From Pirellula sp. SH-Sr6A (GTDB lineage: Bacteria; Planctomycetota; Planctomycetia; Pirellulales; Pirellulaceae), in the NCBI RefSeq assembly GCF_001610875.1, contig NZ_CP011272.1:1717988-1781987 (forward strand): a stretch of 64,000 nt of DNA, written 5' to 3'. The position numbers and the translations under genes were made by a program. This document shows, one piece after another, positions 1 through 8,542 of this stretch. A model generated the notes under the pieces. That model was given only the letters and a program-made list of their open reading frames with translations. It ran no database searches and had not been told where the DNA came from. Numbering within the stretch: position 1 is the stretch's first letter; every line of letters starts with the position of its first letter.

Positions 1-306
1 GCTTTTCCCCGCATTCAAGAGCCCCATGACTGCCAGGATGGGAGCGTCGGGGGCGTCGACACAAAGCCGAGCATCCGCGATCCGCAGAGAAAGCGAGTCG
101 ACATCCACAATTCCCCTGGCACCCGCTAGCTCGATAAGCTGCAAAAGACTGATCGGAATGCGTTCCCCCATGCGTTCCCAACTACCCCACTCCACCTCCC
201 TGGCAGAGGAGGAGAGGAGGCGAGCCAGCTCTTGAAGGGCGGTCGCGGTTTCGCGAGAACCAGTGGTTTCCTGGCTCGCATCCGCTTTGTTCCGACTTGG
301 CTCCAC
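1..306 (-). CDS. Dynamin-family/P-loop GTPase, N-terminal part (runs off the left edge)
   Basis: Only the first 102 codons are inside the window. The reading frame ends exactly at the window edge in LAVMGLLNAGKS, a G1/Walker A element (GxxNxGKS) typical of dynamin-like and related large GTPases. Before it lies a roughly 90-residue, mostly helical N-terminus (LQELARLL, ISLLQLIEL). The start is taken as GTG at 304-306 because an in-frame TAA lies just upstream and AAGGA sits about 10 bases before it; no ATG precedes the P-loop except an internal one. A cytosolic or membrane-remodelling GTPase is the likely role, but the switch motifs are outside the window, so the subfamily is open. Confidence 0.6.
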   Translation of the reverse strand, partial: MEPSRNKADASQETTGSRETATALQELARLLSSSAREVEWGSWERMGERIPISLLQLIELAGARGIVDVDSLSLRIADARLCVDAPDAPILAVMGLLNAGKS

Positions 307-436
307 GCTGAAGGGTCCTTATCTTGATAGCACCTCCAGCCGCCTTCATCGAACGAATTCGGGCCGAATTGCCAAGGGGGTAAACTGTCAGCGTCCAGTT
401 TAGCACTTGCCGAGATCCCCAACAGCACCTGATTGT

Positions 437-943
437 ATGCCTCAGCCTCGAACCGTCACACGCACGCAGCTGGCCATCCTCATGCTGACGCTCATCGCCG
501 TTCCGATCGCATGCGGATTGCTCCTTTACGCACTAACCCCCAAGCTCGGGGAACCTCCCCTCCCCGCATTGATCAAATTCCAAAGCGAGTGGATAGGAAA
601 CGAAGAAGTCAATCGACGACTTGTACCCTGCATCGTGATCAAAAACGATTCCGATGGAGAGCTTGGCAAACTATCGATCGGGTTGAACAAACAGTTTTAC
701 AGCACGGGCAATCGAATCCTGCAATCGGGCGAGCAAACCTCCATTCCTCTCGAGTCATTCATCGCCCGAAATGGCAGCGTCCGATTCCCCGTCGGTCAAC
801 GTGTGATCGAGCAAGTCACCGTTTTTGGCCAACTCCCCAATGGCGCTCGGGGCGTCAGTGAATACGCGCTATCCGAGCACGACGACGATAGCATGTTCGA
901 CAAATCAGCCGGTTGGCTCGCCCCCCAACATCCACCGCAGTAA
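437..943 (+). CDS. Small membrane-anchored protein of unknown function
   Basis: 168 residues from ATG 437; the same frame could start at TTG 407, ten codons earlier. A short basic N-terminus (residues 1-10) is followed by one hydrophobic segment at about 11-34 (LAILMLTLIAVPIACGLLLY), then a soluble domain of about 130 residues, probably extracytoplasmic. That domain reads like a beta-rich fold (VNRRLVPCIVIKNDSDGELG, SIPLESFIARNGSVRFPVG). No known domain was recognised. It is divergent from the GTPase start and lies 156 bases before the 1174-residue protein. It could be a membrane-anchored accessory protein, but nothing in the sequence fixes a role. Confidence 0.6.
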   Translation: MPQPRTVTRTQLAILMLTLIAVPIACGLLLYALTPKLGEPPLPALIKFQSEWIGNEEVNRRLVPCIVIKNDSDGELGKLSIGLNKQFYSTGNRILQSGEQTSIPLESFIARNGSVRFPVGQRVIEQVTVFGQLPNGARGVSEYALSEHDDDSMFDKSAGWLAPQHPPQ

Positions 944-1099
944 ACGCCAGCACCATTAGAGGCTCTCATGATCGCCATGGTCAATGCAGGCTCTCTTGGT
1001 CGACACGAGGCGAGAATTGGGTAAGCTCTTACTGTTCTCATCGGCATGAGATCTCTTCATGACAGTACGTTGCGCTCCCTCGCCCGAACAAGGTGAACT

Positions 1100-4000
1100 A
1101 TGGCTTCTAATGACAAGCTTTCTCAAGCAGTGGATAACGGTTGGTTGATCGATGCACCCGATCGCATGCTGAGTTGGTCCAGATTAGCGGAGCGAGACGA
1201 AAAGGCCGCGAACCAATTGCGGCAGTACATCTACATGCAAATGGCGGCCACCGATTTGGTTCTCGACGATGACGCCAAAGCCCGCGTGGAACTTCCGGAG
1301 GGCTTGCTCGCGAACTTAGAAGAAAAGAACCGGCTTTTAACTCAGCTGAAAGCACCGATCGATCAACGTATCGAAGCCTTCTTGCAACAGTATTTTGCAG
1401 ATTGCGACCAAGCCCCCCAGCTGAAGCTTCCGACAACGACCTTGGTCTTGGACCATCACGGACTGGCCCGGCAATTGAGTTTGCCCGATGGAGGGCATCG
1501 ATTCGAAAATGAGATGCTAACGTCGATCCGCGTGGACAACGGAGTGCTCCACAATCCTCGCGCCGATCGCAGGACAACCAAAGGAACGTTTCATGTTGCC
1601 GATGGCGGATTGCCGATCGCCGGCGACAAACGAGTCGTTCCTAAGCATGTCTTCGCCAACCTTTTCATTCAAGCCCTTCGGCAGCCGGAAGGGATTATGG
1701 AGCTACCCTTCACTCGAGGGAATGGAAATCCAGCCAGGACGTTCGTATCGCTCCTCATCCGGCCGCTGGTTTGCCCTCCCGTCCCTGGCTACTGCGAGAA
1801 GAAGACGATGGAGATTCGTTTCTTCGCACCCGGAGGATTGGTGAGCAACCTTGACTTTGTCGAATCGATCTTCGGAAACGCTGGAGACCCCCTGGTTCCT
1901 GACAACGATGCCTCCCTCGACACGATGCACTGGACTGGACACACAGGCTGCGTGATTCTCGCTCCGCATCTGGTTCAGTTGACCAAGAAGGAACTGGGAC
2001 TACCTCATTACGACGACGCGACGCCACGGCAACGTGAAGACTCGATGTGCTGGAAGGATCCCGGCGAGAAATACAACGACGGTGTCGCATTTAAGCTTAC
2101 TTGCCGCAATGAAGCGGGCGTCATCGTCACCTTGATCGCTGACAACTACTACGGCTACTGCAAGAAAGAAGTAAAGACGCAGATCAGCTACGCCGCCAAT
2201 CTTCTAGGAAATGCCGAAGAGGAGCATGCCGGAGGAACACTCGCATTCATCGCGCACAATCATGGTGAAGAGTTTCAGTGGAATTCGCGCCGGTACAACG
2301 GTCGCACCATGTCGGACCTACAAAGCGATTACCAAGACTTCATCGAATTCCATCCCGAGGGTTATGGGGTCGACCGAGTTCACCCCGAACTGGTCTATGT
2401 GCCGGAGAACGCGAGAGCTTCTCTTTTTGATCGCACCATTCGCTGGTCAGGCGCCGATGGAGAGCATTCGATACCTCTCGAACAAAAAAAGGTCTACATG
2501 GCACCCAGCGGTTACAAGGTAATCGTTGAGAAACATCCCTGTGCCCCCTCATGGCGACTGGTCGGAGTGTCGGGTGAGGGAACCGTATGCCACAAGCCTT
2601 GCACGGTAAGTGGCGGCGGGAAAAGCGAGATCAGCAAGTCGCTGCGAGACTACATGCTCGGTGGACCTATCTTTGTCGCCGATATCGAGTCCGACTTCGA
2701 TCAACTCGATGCGATCTTCAACCGAGATTACTCCGATCGTTGGAAAGAGGGATCGAAGGAAAAACCAGACTACAGCCAGCGCGCAAGCCGCAAACCGCTC
2801 GACCCTCGCCGTTCACTCGGTAGTGTGATCAAGCTTCTCACGCCTTCGAACGAGTACACCGACGCCTACAACGCATGGCTTCGGTCCATCCCTTCTCACC
2901 TTTATGCGATGGCGTTTATCATCAAACGCTTTTCCAAACCGGAGTGGAACGGAAACTGGCGCGAGCACTTTGGTGTCGATGTCGTCAACGGAGACAACGG
3001 GCACGAATTGAAGTACGGCAATCGCAAATTGGTTGGGATGTACCTTCGCGTCGGATTGGACCATCAAGGCCGATGGCGGATGTACAAGTTGCGTCAGGAT
3101 TTTGCCGCCGCCGTTAAGATCCAACTCGAGGACGATATCACCGCGAGCGTGGTGGTTCCCCATCGCTATCTACAAGGCCTCAGCCCGTTCGATGACAAGC
3201 GGTCGGATGGCAGTTTCAAATTCGTCGCCAACTGCGAATACCGGCTATTTCAACGTCCTGACGATGCAATCCACCGGGGATTGGACAAGCAGACAGAAAA
3301 GGATATGGCCGACGTCGGAAACTTTTTCTGCAACTACGAGCCCCTTACCAAAGAAACCGTTCGGCAAGAGATTGCGAACATCATCGAGTTTGAACAATAC
3401 ACTGCACCGATGCAGAACCGGCTGAGTCGGTTTGTCGAGAATGAAGGTTCGGAGTTCGTGATCTCCTCCGCGCAGCCTCGCTTGGTGGATGGAAAACCGT
3501 CGAAGAATCCTCGCTATTTGCAGGATCGACCCGACTTGACCCATGCCTTCGATCGGTATGTCGCCTTTCGCGGGTTGCAACTCTTTCGGGCGGCGTCCAA
3601 CCAACAAAAGGTTCCGATTCCGGTCAATGCCATCCTTTCCGGTCGGCGCAACAATCCGCCTGATGTGGAAGCGAAGATCCGACCTCTCGCTGTTTACAAC
3701 CCCATCCATTATCAGGAGCTTCCCGAGCTGTTGATGGATTATGTGTGCTCCTTTACCGGGAAGTCTCCGTCGACGACTGGCGCGGGAAGCGAGGGGGCGC
3801 TTACCAAAGGGCCCTTCAATGCACTCAACATGTGCTACGACTTGAACGCGACCGTCGTCAGCATGATCCTCACGGGCTTGGGAGGATTTAGCACCGCGGC
3901 CGGGCACATCGGTCCCGATATCGAGGTAGGGCACGACATCAGCATGTTTGTACCGGAGATTTGGTGCAGGCTCCGACCGGAGGAACGATGTCCGGAAGCG

Positions 4001-4624
4001 ATGATACGAGACGGAATGTTGGAGAAGGTTCAAGATTTCGAGCATAACGGAGTGCACGTTCCTGCGAGTCGTCTCGGGTATCGCATCACGGACAAATTCG
4101 TCCGTAGTTACTTCGGACGAGTCTTCGATAACCCGAGACGGGTCTTCGAAGAGAGGATTCTTTGTCCCGAGAAGCAGAATCTCGAAGCCTTCGTGGATGG
4201 CATTCTGTTTATCGCGGAATCGCAAAAGAAGGTGGCAGAGGTCTACCTGCAAGACGGTAGCTTTGAAATCGCATGCCCACCCTTGCAAGCGATCCTGAAG
4301 ATCATGGTTGACGGGCACTGGAATGGCCACACGATCGATTCCCCAGAAGTCCGAAACTTGTTCTGCCGCGAATCGATGCTTCGTAGCGATTGGTACCGGG
4401 ATCGATTGTTGGCAAAGCAGAAGGTCGATGTGAGACTTTGGAGTCGGCATGTGGAGACGCTGACCGAGTACTGCAGCCGCCCCAACTACTTGCCCGTTAT
4501 CGAGCGACTCAGCTTGCGAACCAAGCTGGAACACGCCAAGTCGATGTTGGCGCGATGCCAAAGCGAAGATTACTTGAGCGAGCTCGTCGGAACGATCGGA
4601 ACCGACCCTGCCACTGTCGGGTAG
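1100..4624 (+). CDS. 1174-residue conserved-looking protein; possible PPi-type phosphoenolpyruvate carboxykinase
   Basis: A long soluble protein with no signal peptide or membrane segment, so cytoplasmic. Several blocks look like highly conserved catalytic sequence: TVSGGGKSEISKSL around residue 510, a phosphate-loop-like GGGKS; VADIESDFD shortly after; and SPSTTGAGSEGALTKGPFNA around residue 890. The length (about 1170) matches PPi-dependent PEP carboxykinases of Propionibacterium and Entamoeba (about 1150 residues), which make oxaloacetate from PEP using pyrophosphate chemistry. The third block resembles my memory of that family, but I could not align it. Read the assignment as a hypothesis; the safe call is a large cytosolic enzyme of unknown function. 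It is a monocistronic rightward gene, with a long gap on its 3' side. Confidence 0.45.
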   Translation: MASNDKLSQAVDNGWLIDAPDRMLSWSRLAERDEKAANQLRQYIYMQMAATDLVLDDDAKARVELPEGLLANLEEKNRLLTQLKAPIDQRIEAFLQQYFADCDQAPQLKLPTTTLVLDHHGLARQLSLPDGGHRFENEMLTSIRVDNGVLHNPRADRRTTKGTFHVADGGLPIAGDKRVVPKHVFANLFIQALRQPEGIMELPFTRGNGNPARTFVSLLIRPLVCPPVPGYCEKKTMEIRFFAPGGLVSNLDFVESIFGNAGDPLVPDNDASLDTMHWTGHTGCVILAPHLVQLTKKELGLPHYDDATPRQREDSMCWKDPGEKYNDGVAFKLTCRNEAGVIVTLIADNYYGYCKKEVKTQISYAANLLGNAEEEHAGGTLAFIAHNHGEEFQWNSRRYNGRTMSDLQSDYQDFIEFHPEGYGVDRVHPELVYVPENARASLFDRTIRWSGADGEHSIPLEQKKVYMAPSGYKVIVEKHPCAPSWRLVGVSGEGTVCHKPCTVSGGGKSEISKSLRDYMLGGPIFVADIESDFDQLDAIFNRDYSDRWKEGSKEKPDYSQRASRKPLDPRRSLGSVIKLLTPSNEYTDAYNAWLRSIPSHLYAMAFIIKRFSKPEWNGNWREHFGVDVVNGDNGHELKYGNRKLVGMYLRVGLDHQGRWRMYKLRQDFAAAVKIQLEDDITASVVVPHRYLQGLSPFDDKRSDGSFKFVANCEYRLFQRPDDAIHRGLDKQTEKDMADVGNFFCNYEPLTKETVRQEIANIIEFEQYTAPMQNRLSRFVENEGSEFVISSAQPRLVDGKPSKNPRYLQDRPDLTHAFDRYVAFRGLQLFRAASNQQKVPIPVNAILSGRRNNPPDVEAKIRPLAVYNPIHYQELPELLMDYVCSFTGKSPSTTGAGSEGALTKGPFNALNMCYDLNATVVSMILTGLGGFSTAAGHIGPDIEVGHDISMFVPEIWCRLRPEERCPEAMIRDGMLEKVQDFEHNGVHVPASRLGYRITDKFVRSYFGRVFDNPRRVFEERILCPEKQNLEAFVDGILFIAESQKKVAEVYLQDGSFEIACPPLQAILKIMVDGHWNGHTIDSPEVRNLFCRESMLRSDWYRDRLLAKQKVDVRLWSRHVETLTEYCSRPNYLPVIERLSLRTKLEHAKSMLARCQSEDYLSELVGTIGTDPATVG

Positions 4625-4743
4625 AGCCATCTCGAAGAGGCCGACCGCAGCGTCGCATTTCCTAGGGCAATGCGTTAGGCATCAAGCGGCGGCATGCGCG
4701 TACAGGATCCGACGTCGGCTGCACGAGAATGGGGCTCGGAGCA

Positions 4744-4791
4744 GGACGGCTGCATGAGCCAGAAACAGGACGGCTGCGCGAGCCAGAAACA
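4744..4791. repeat. 24-bp tandem repeat, two copies plus a decayed third
   Basis: Copies at 4744-4767 and 4768-4791 differ at two adjacent positions (AT versus GC in the middle). Both start GGACGGCTGC and end GAGCCAGAAACA. A weaker relative precedes them at about 4711-4734 (GTCGGCTGCACGAGAATGG). It lies in a convergent gap and has no evident coding role. Confidence 0.7.
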
Positions 4792-4902
4792 GATTAGCGA
4801 TCGCCGTTGCCAAGAAAGCGACGCGAGGGAATTCGTATGCGCGGCGCTGCTCTGAGTTTCGTCGCAAGTGGCATTCAGCGAATCGAAGCCGCTGGTGCGA
4901 AA

Positions 4903-4926
4903 ACCCTAGGGCGTCGGCCCTAGGGT
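4903..4926 (-). terminator. Rho-independent terminator of fabG
   Basis: A perfect 9-bp stem (ACCCTAGGG / CCCTAGGGT) with a 6-base loop. Read on the minus strand, it is followed directly by TTTTC. It lies about 70 bases past the fabG stop. The plus-strand side has no T-run, so it probably serves fabG rather than the upstream gene. Confidence 0.6.
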
Positions 4927-4993
4927 ATGAAAAAGTTACGAGCGTTCGGGCAAACGAGACGCGGGCTCTCGTGGGGGTTGGACCGTCGAAGCA

Positions 4994-5761
4994 TCAACCA
5001 GTCATGCCGCCATCAACCGTGAGGACTTGGCCGGTCACGTAGCTGGCTGCAGGGCTAGCAAGGAACAGAACACAGGCGGCCACATCGTCCGCTTGCCCCA
5101 ATCGGTTGGCTGGAATTCGTTTCTTCACTTCGTCCGTGATCGCTTCCCCCAGTGCTTTGGTCATGTCGCTTTCGATGAATCCAGGAGCGACAGCATTGAC
5201 GGTGATTTTTCGTTTGGCCAGCTCCTTGGACAACGAACGGGTCAAGCCGATCATTCCCGCTTTGGTCGCCGAGTAATTTGTCTGCCCTGCGTTGCCGATC
5301 AAACCGGAGACACTCGACATGTTGATAATGCGACCGTATCGCTGCCCCATCATGATTCGGGTTGCGGCGCGGCAAAACAGGAAACAACTGGTCAGGTTAG
5401 CGGCCAAAATCTCGTCCCACTGGGCGTCGGTCATTCGGGGCAATAGAGTGTCCCGTGTGATGCCCGCATTGTTGACGATGATGTCCAGTCGTTTGAACTC
5501 CGTCTCGACCCGTTCAAACAATTGTTCTACCGAAGCCCGATCGGTCACGTCGCACGAAATCGCGATTGCCTCGCCCCCGTTCTCTTGAATGGTGGCGACG
5601 GTGCTCGCCAGCTTTTCCGCATTGCGGGCGATGCAGAGCACTTTAGCGCCATTCTCGGCCAAGCGAATTGCGATCGTCTGCCCCAAACCCTGCGAAGCTC
5701 CTGTGACCATTGCCACTTGCCCGGAGAGATTCGCCGAAAGTCCTAACGGTGTGCTAGCCAT
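4994..5761 (-). CDS. fabG: 3-oxoacyl-[acyl-carrier-protein] reductase FabG
   Basis: 255 residues, the usual length for the short-chain dehydrogenase FabG, which reduces 3-oxoacyl-ACP with NADPH in fatty acid elongation. The N-terminal nucleotide-binding motif is VTGASQGLGQ (about residues 19-28). The NNAG structural motif follows at about 92-95, and the catalytic Ser and YSATK (Tyr and Lys) come at about 143-160. The C-terminus has the family ending SYVTGQVLTVDGGM. It is divergent from the bifunctional nuclease gene, sharing a 151-base promoter region. No acpP or fabF is adjacent, so it stands apart from a fab cluster. SDR reductases are numerous, but sequence features favour FabG over other SDRs. 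Confidence 0.88.
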   Translation of the reverse strand: MASTPLGLSANLSGQVAMVTGASQGLGQTIAIRLAENGAKVLCIARNAEKLASTVATIQENGGEAIAISCDVTDRASVEQLFERVETEFKRLDIIVNNAGITRDTLLPRMTDAQWDEILAANLTSCFLFCRAATRIMMGQRYGRIINMSSVSGLIGNAGQTNYSATKAGMIGLTRSLSKELAKRKITVNAVAPGFIESDMTKALGEAITDEVKKRIPANRLGQADDVAACVLFLASPAASYVTGQVLTVDGGMTG

Positions 5762-5912
5762 TCAATCATTCCAATCGTCAAAAACAGTCCAAATTACCTG
5801 GAGCGAAATGATACCAACCTATCGCAGTCTGTCACCCGCAAGTCCTACGATCCGCCAAGGGGATCGGTTACAATGGAGTCGGTTGCGAACCCGTCCCCTG
5901 GAATCTCGAAAC

Positions 5913-6329
5913 ATGTCGTCTCCCATCCCCGTTCAGCTTTCTCGAATCATCATCAGCGAGATTAGCGATAACCAAGTGATCTACCTCAAAGAGGTAGACG
6001 GAGATCGGCAAATGCCCATTCTGATCGGGATCTTTGAAGCGACCAGCATTGATCGCCGGGTGAAGAGCGTTGCAAAACCGCCCCGTCCTCTCACTCACGA
6101 TTTGGTGGTGCAGGTCGCCGAGGCGCTGGGGGGAGAAGTCGAAAGCGTCGCCATTACCGATTTGCAGGACCAGACCTACTTTGCCCAACTGCGCATCCGC
6201 CGGGGTGAGGAGTTGCTTGAAATCGACACGCGTCCCTCCGATGCCATTGCGATCGCCGTCACGTTCCAACCACCCCTTCCCATTTTCGTGGCCGAAGAGG
6301 TACTCGAAAAAGCTTCTGGAAAGTCTTGA
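5913..6329 (+). CDS. Bifunctional nuclease family protein (BFN/DUF151)
   Basis: 138 residues from ATG 5913. The frame is open further upstream but only antisense to fabG, so the shorter start is chosen. Family-typical blocks are visible: an N-terminal strand pattern (RIIISEISDNQVIYLKE), a central PLTHDLVVQVAEALGG block, and RPSDAIAIAVTFQPPLPIFV near the C-terminus. The last matches the RPSDAIALA signature of the DUF151/BFN fold, proposed to have DNase and RNase activity. Its TGA overlaps the ATG of the Hsp90-like gene, implying translational coupling. A -10-like TACAAT lies at 5869-5874. The actual nuclease activity is not established for most members. Confidence 0.85.
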   Translation: MSSPIPVQLSRIIISEISDNQVIYLKEVDGDRQMPILIGIFEATSIDRRVKSVAKPPRPLTHDLVVQVAEALGGEVESVAITDLQDQTYFAQLRIRRGEELLEIDTRPSDAIAIAVTFQPPLPIFVAEEVLEKASGKS

Positions 6330-8209
6330 TGTCACAAAGCCACGAATCCCCTTCTTTCCCGAAGCGAATTCCTTTCAAGGTCGATATCGCGGGGATCATC
6401 GAGATCATGGGAACCTCCCTGTACTCGAATCCCAATACTCCCATTCGTGAATTGCTGCAGAATGCTCACGATGCCATCATGCGTCGCAGAGCGCGCGATC
6501 TGAGCTATCAAGGACGGATCGATGTGACGCAAAATGAGATGCATCGCACGATCTCCTTTCACGACAACGGCATCGGGCTCTCCCCCGCGGAAGCGGAGGA
6601 GTACTTGGGCACCTTGGGAATCGGCATCACCGGCTTGATCAAGAAAGGGTTCACGGCCGAGAATCCAGACGCGCAAATGCCCGCCAGCAAGAAAGACGGG
6701 AGCGCCCTGATCGGTCAGTTCGGTATCGGATTGTTCTCCGGCTTCATGTTGGCGGAGAGGATCGTGGTTGAAAGTTTGCGATTTGAAGGGGAGCAAGCGA
6801 TCCGGTGGGAGGCTGGAGCGGGCACCGAAATCGAGCTATCCGCTTCGAACAAAACGACGCCTGGCACCTCCGTGACGTTGTACCTCAAACCTAATTACAC
6901 GATCTTTGCGGAAGACGAACAGCTGATCGAAGACAGCATCAAGCAGTATGCGGATTTCCTTCCGATTCCGATCTATCTCAACGAATCGAAGGCTCGCATC
7001 AATTTGATCCAGGCCAGTTGGCTGGATCCGACTCCCGATCAAGAGAACATGATCGAAGAGCTGGCCTCGTACTTTGGGGAAACACCACTCGACACCATTC
7101 CCATCGCGATGGAGTCTCCTGTTTCAGTGCGAGGTGCCCTCTATGTAACGCCCCAGCGCACCCCTGGCTTTGCCGACGAAGCCACCATCGCCGTGAGCGT
7201 TCGGCGGATGATCATCTCCCGACATATTCGCGAGTTGATCCCGGGTTGGGCTCCTTTTTTGCGAGGCGTGTTGGAGTTACCGGACTGTTCCCCAACTTCC
7301 AATCGAGAGGACCTGGTACGCGATGCGGTCTTTCTCGCGGTATGTGAAAGTCTGGAACACGCGATTTATGAACACTTCGAAAAGATCGCAGACCGCGAGC
7401 CTTCGCGATGGCAGTCGATTCTCCAGTGGCATCGTTATACCTTTGCGGGGATGGCCGTCTATGACGACCGCCTCCGCAGCTTGTTAGCGCGCACCTATCG
7501 ATTCAACACCTCCCAAGGGGAATTGACGCTCATCGATATTCTGGACAAGAGTCGTGCCGACGAGCTTGTCGAAACCGATGTCGATTATGTCATTTGGTAC
7601 AACGCGGATCGACGGCAAGAAACGTGGATGAACGAGTTCTTTCGCAGCACGGGCGTTCCTTGTGTCCATACTTTCCGAAGTTTCGAGGAGACGCTCCTGG
7701 CGAGCATGCTTGGACAGAACAAAAGCTTGCGTAGCGAGCTACGCCCAGCGAGCCCCTCGTCGAGCAACTTCACCGAATCCATTCTCGGAATTGAACAACG
7801 CAAAGAGGCCGGAAGCGAATGGCAAGAGTTTCTCGCGAAATTGAATATCAATTTGTTCGTCGCAAGCAGCCGGAACAGTCCTCCGGTCCTCGCGTTCATC
7901 AACGAGCGATATGAACTCTCGAAGACCTTTCAAGAGATCAAAGATAGCGGTGATTTGCCAAAGGGTTTTGAACGAATCATCCAGCAACATTTCGATCGGA
8001 TGCCTGCCGATAAAAACGACGTCATCCTGAATCAACATCACAAGGTCATCAAGAAAGCGCTCCAGCAGGGGCCGACGGGGTCCATGGCTCATATGTTGCG
8101 GGTCTTGGTCATGGGAGCCATGAACAAAGCCGGAGCGACAATCAGCCCGGAAGCCATGGAATACCAAGCCATCGACTTGAACGCCATCGCCGACATCTTG
8201 GATCCCTAA
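6329..8209 (+). CDS. Hsp90/HtpG-like ATP-dependent chaperone, divergent
   Basis: 626 residues; ATG 6329 overlaps the preceding stop by one base. The GHKL ATPase pocket is complete: ELLQNAHDA (E41, N45, D48), DNGIGL (79-84) and GQFGIG (129-134). A middle-domain motif with a conserved-looking Asn-Arg-Glu-Asp (TSNREDLVRDAVF) follows near residue 325. The C-terminal half is poorly conserved compared with canonical HtpG, but the total length fits. It probably folds or remodels clients in the cytosol in an ATP-driven clamp cycle. It is probably co-transcribed with the BFN gene. The short form and odd partner suggest a paralogue rather than the main HtpG. Confidence 0.82.
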   Translation: MSQSHESPSFPKRIPFKVDIAGIIEIMGTSLYSNPNTPIRELLQNAHDAIMRRRARDLSYQGRIDVTQNEMHRTISFHDNGIGLSPAEAEEYLGTLGIGITGLIKKGFTAENPDAQMPASKKDGSALIGQFGIGLFSGFMLAERIVVESLRFEGEQAIRWEAGAGTEIELSASNKTTPGTSVTLYLKPNYTIFAEDEQLIEDSIKQYADFLPIPIYLNESKARINLIQASWLDPTPDQENMIEELASYFGETPLDTIPIAMESPVSVRGALYVTPQRTPGFADEATIAVSVRRMIISRHIRELIPGWAPFLRGVLELPDCSPTSNREDLVRDAVFLAVCESLEHAIYEHFEKIADREPSRWQSILQWHRYTFAGMAVYDDRLRSLLARTYRFNTSQGELTLIDILDKSRADELVETDVDYVIWYNADRRQETWMNEFFRSTGVPCVHTFRSFEETLLASMLGQNKSLRSELRPASPSSSNFTESILGIEQRKEAGSEWQEFLAKLNINLFVASSRNSPPVLAFINERYELSKTFQEIKDSGDLPKGFERIIQQHFDRMPADKNDVILNQHHKVIKKALQQGPTGSMAHMLRVLVMGAMNKAGATISPEAMEYQAIDLNAIADILDP

Positions 8210-8542
8210 TCCTCCGTGCCCAAAGTATTAGCCGTTTTCCAAACGGCGTTTACGTTCCAACCGTTCTCAGAACGGTATGCAGAAGGACGCAGCCCGCTGA
8301 TTCAGACGTCATGAGGCGGTCGATTCGCCGATAGGGCGGAGGCGGGGGGAACGCAGGTTGGAAACCGGCTAATGCAACCCAGACGATTCAAACATGACGA
8401 ATCGGTCGATTCGTCGGACGGATAGATGCCAGTACATCGGTCGAGGTCGACCGATGTACGCCAATTGACTAACGGTCGCCCCCGACCGTTTTTCTACTCT
8501 TGTCGAACGATCGTCCCCGACCGTTCCTCCATCGCACGTCCG
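8210..8542. other. Hairpin-rich convergent gap
   Basis: 333 bases between the Hsp90-like stop and the nrdJ stop. Four inverted repeats are visible: GCCGTTT/AAACGGC at 8231-8247; ACCGTTCT/AGAACGGT at 8260-8276; a 13-bp perfect stem GTACATCGGTCGA with a 2-base gap at 8433-8460; and the terminator at 8471-8490. Between them are two related stretches of roughly 35 bases (around 8298-8335 and 8387-8425, both containing CGGTCGATTCG). No open reading frame worth calling. Confidence 0.6.
8471..8493 (+). terminator. Rho-independent terminator, rightward
   Basis: AACGGTCG and CGACCGTT form an 8-bp perfect stem around CCCC, followed by TTT. It lies about 260 bases past the Hsp90-like stop. A decayed copy of the same element (AACGATCG then CGACCGTT) follows at about 8506-8525 without a T-run. 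Confidence 0.5.

Larger units (their letters stand above)
4625..4993. other. Convergent intergenic gap with a short tandem repeat and a terminator
   Basis: 369 bases between the stop of the 1174-residue protein and the stop of fabG. It holds a two-copy 24-bp repeat (4744-4791) and a terminator hairpin (4903-4926), listed separately. A 61-codon leftward reading frame (4682-4867) is produced by the repeat, has Ala-rich low complexity and no ribosome binding site, and is not called as a gene. Confidence 0.6.

Noticed and set aside
407-436. TTG start for the small membrane protein
   Set aside because: ATG 437 lies immediately before the basic residues and membrane segment, the normal N-terminus; the extra ten residues add nothing recognisable.
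3245-4630. 461-codon leftward open frame
   Set aside because: Antisense to the 1174-residue protein, no motif, no start signal; the plus-strand frame is continuous and motif-bearing.
4682-4867. 61-codon leftward open frame rich in Ala/Leu
   Set aside because: Generated by the 24-bp repeat; low complexity and no ribosome binding site.
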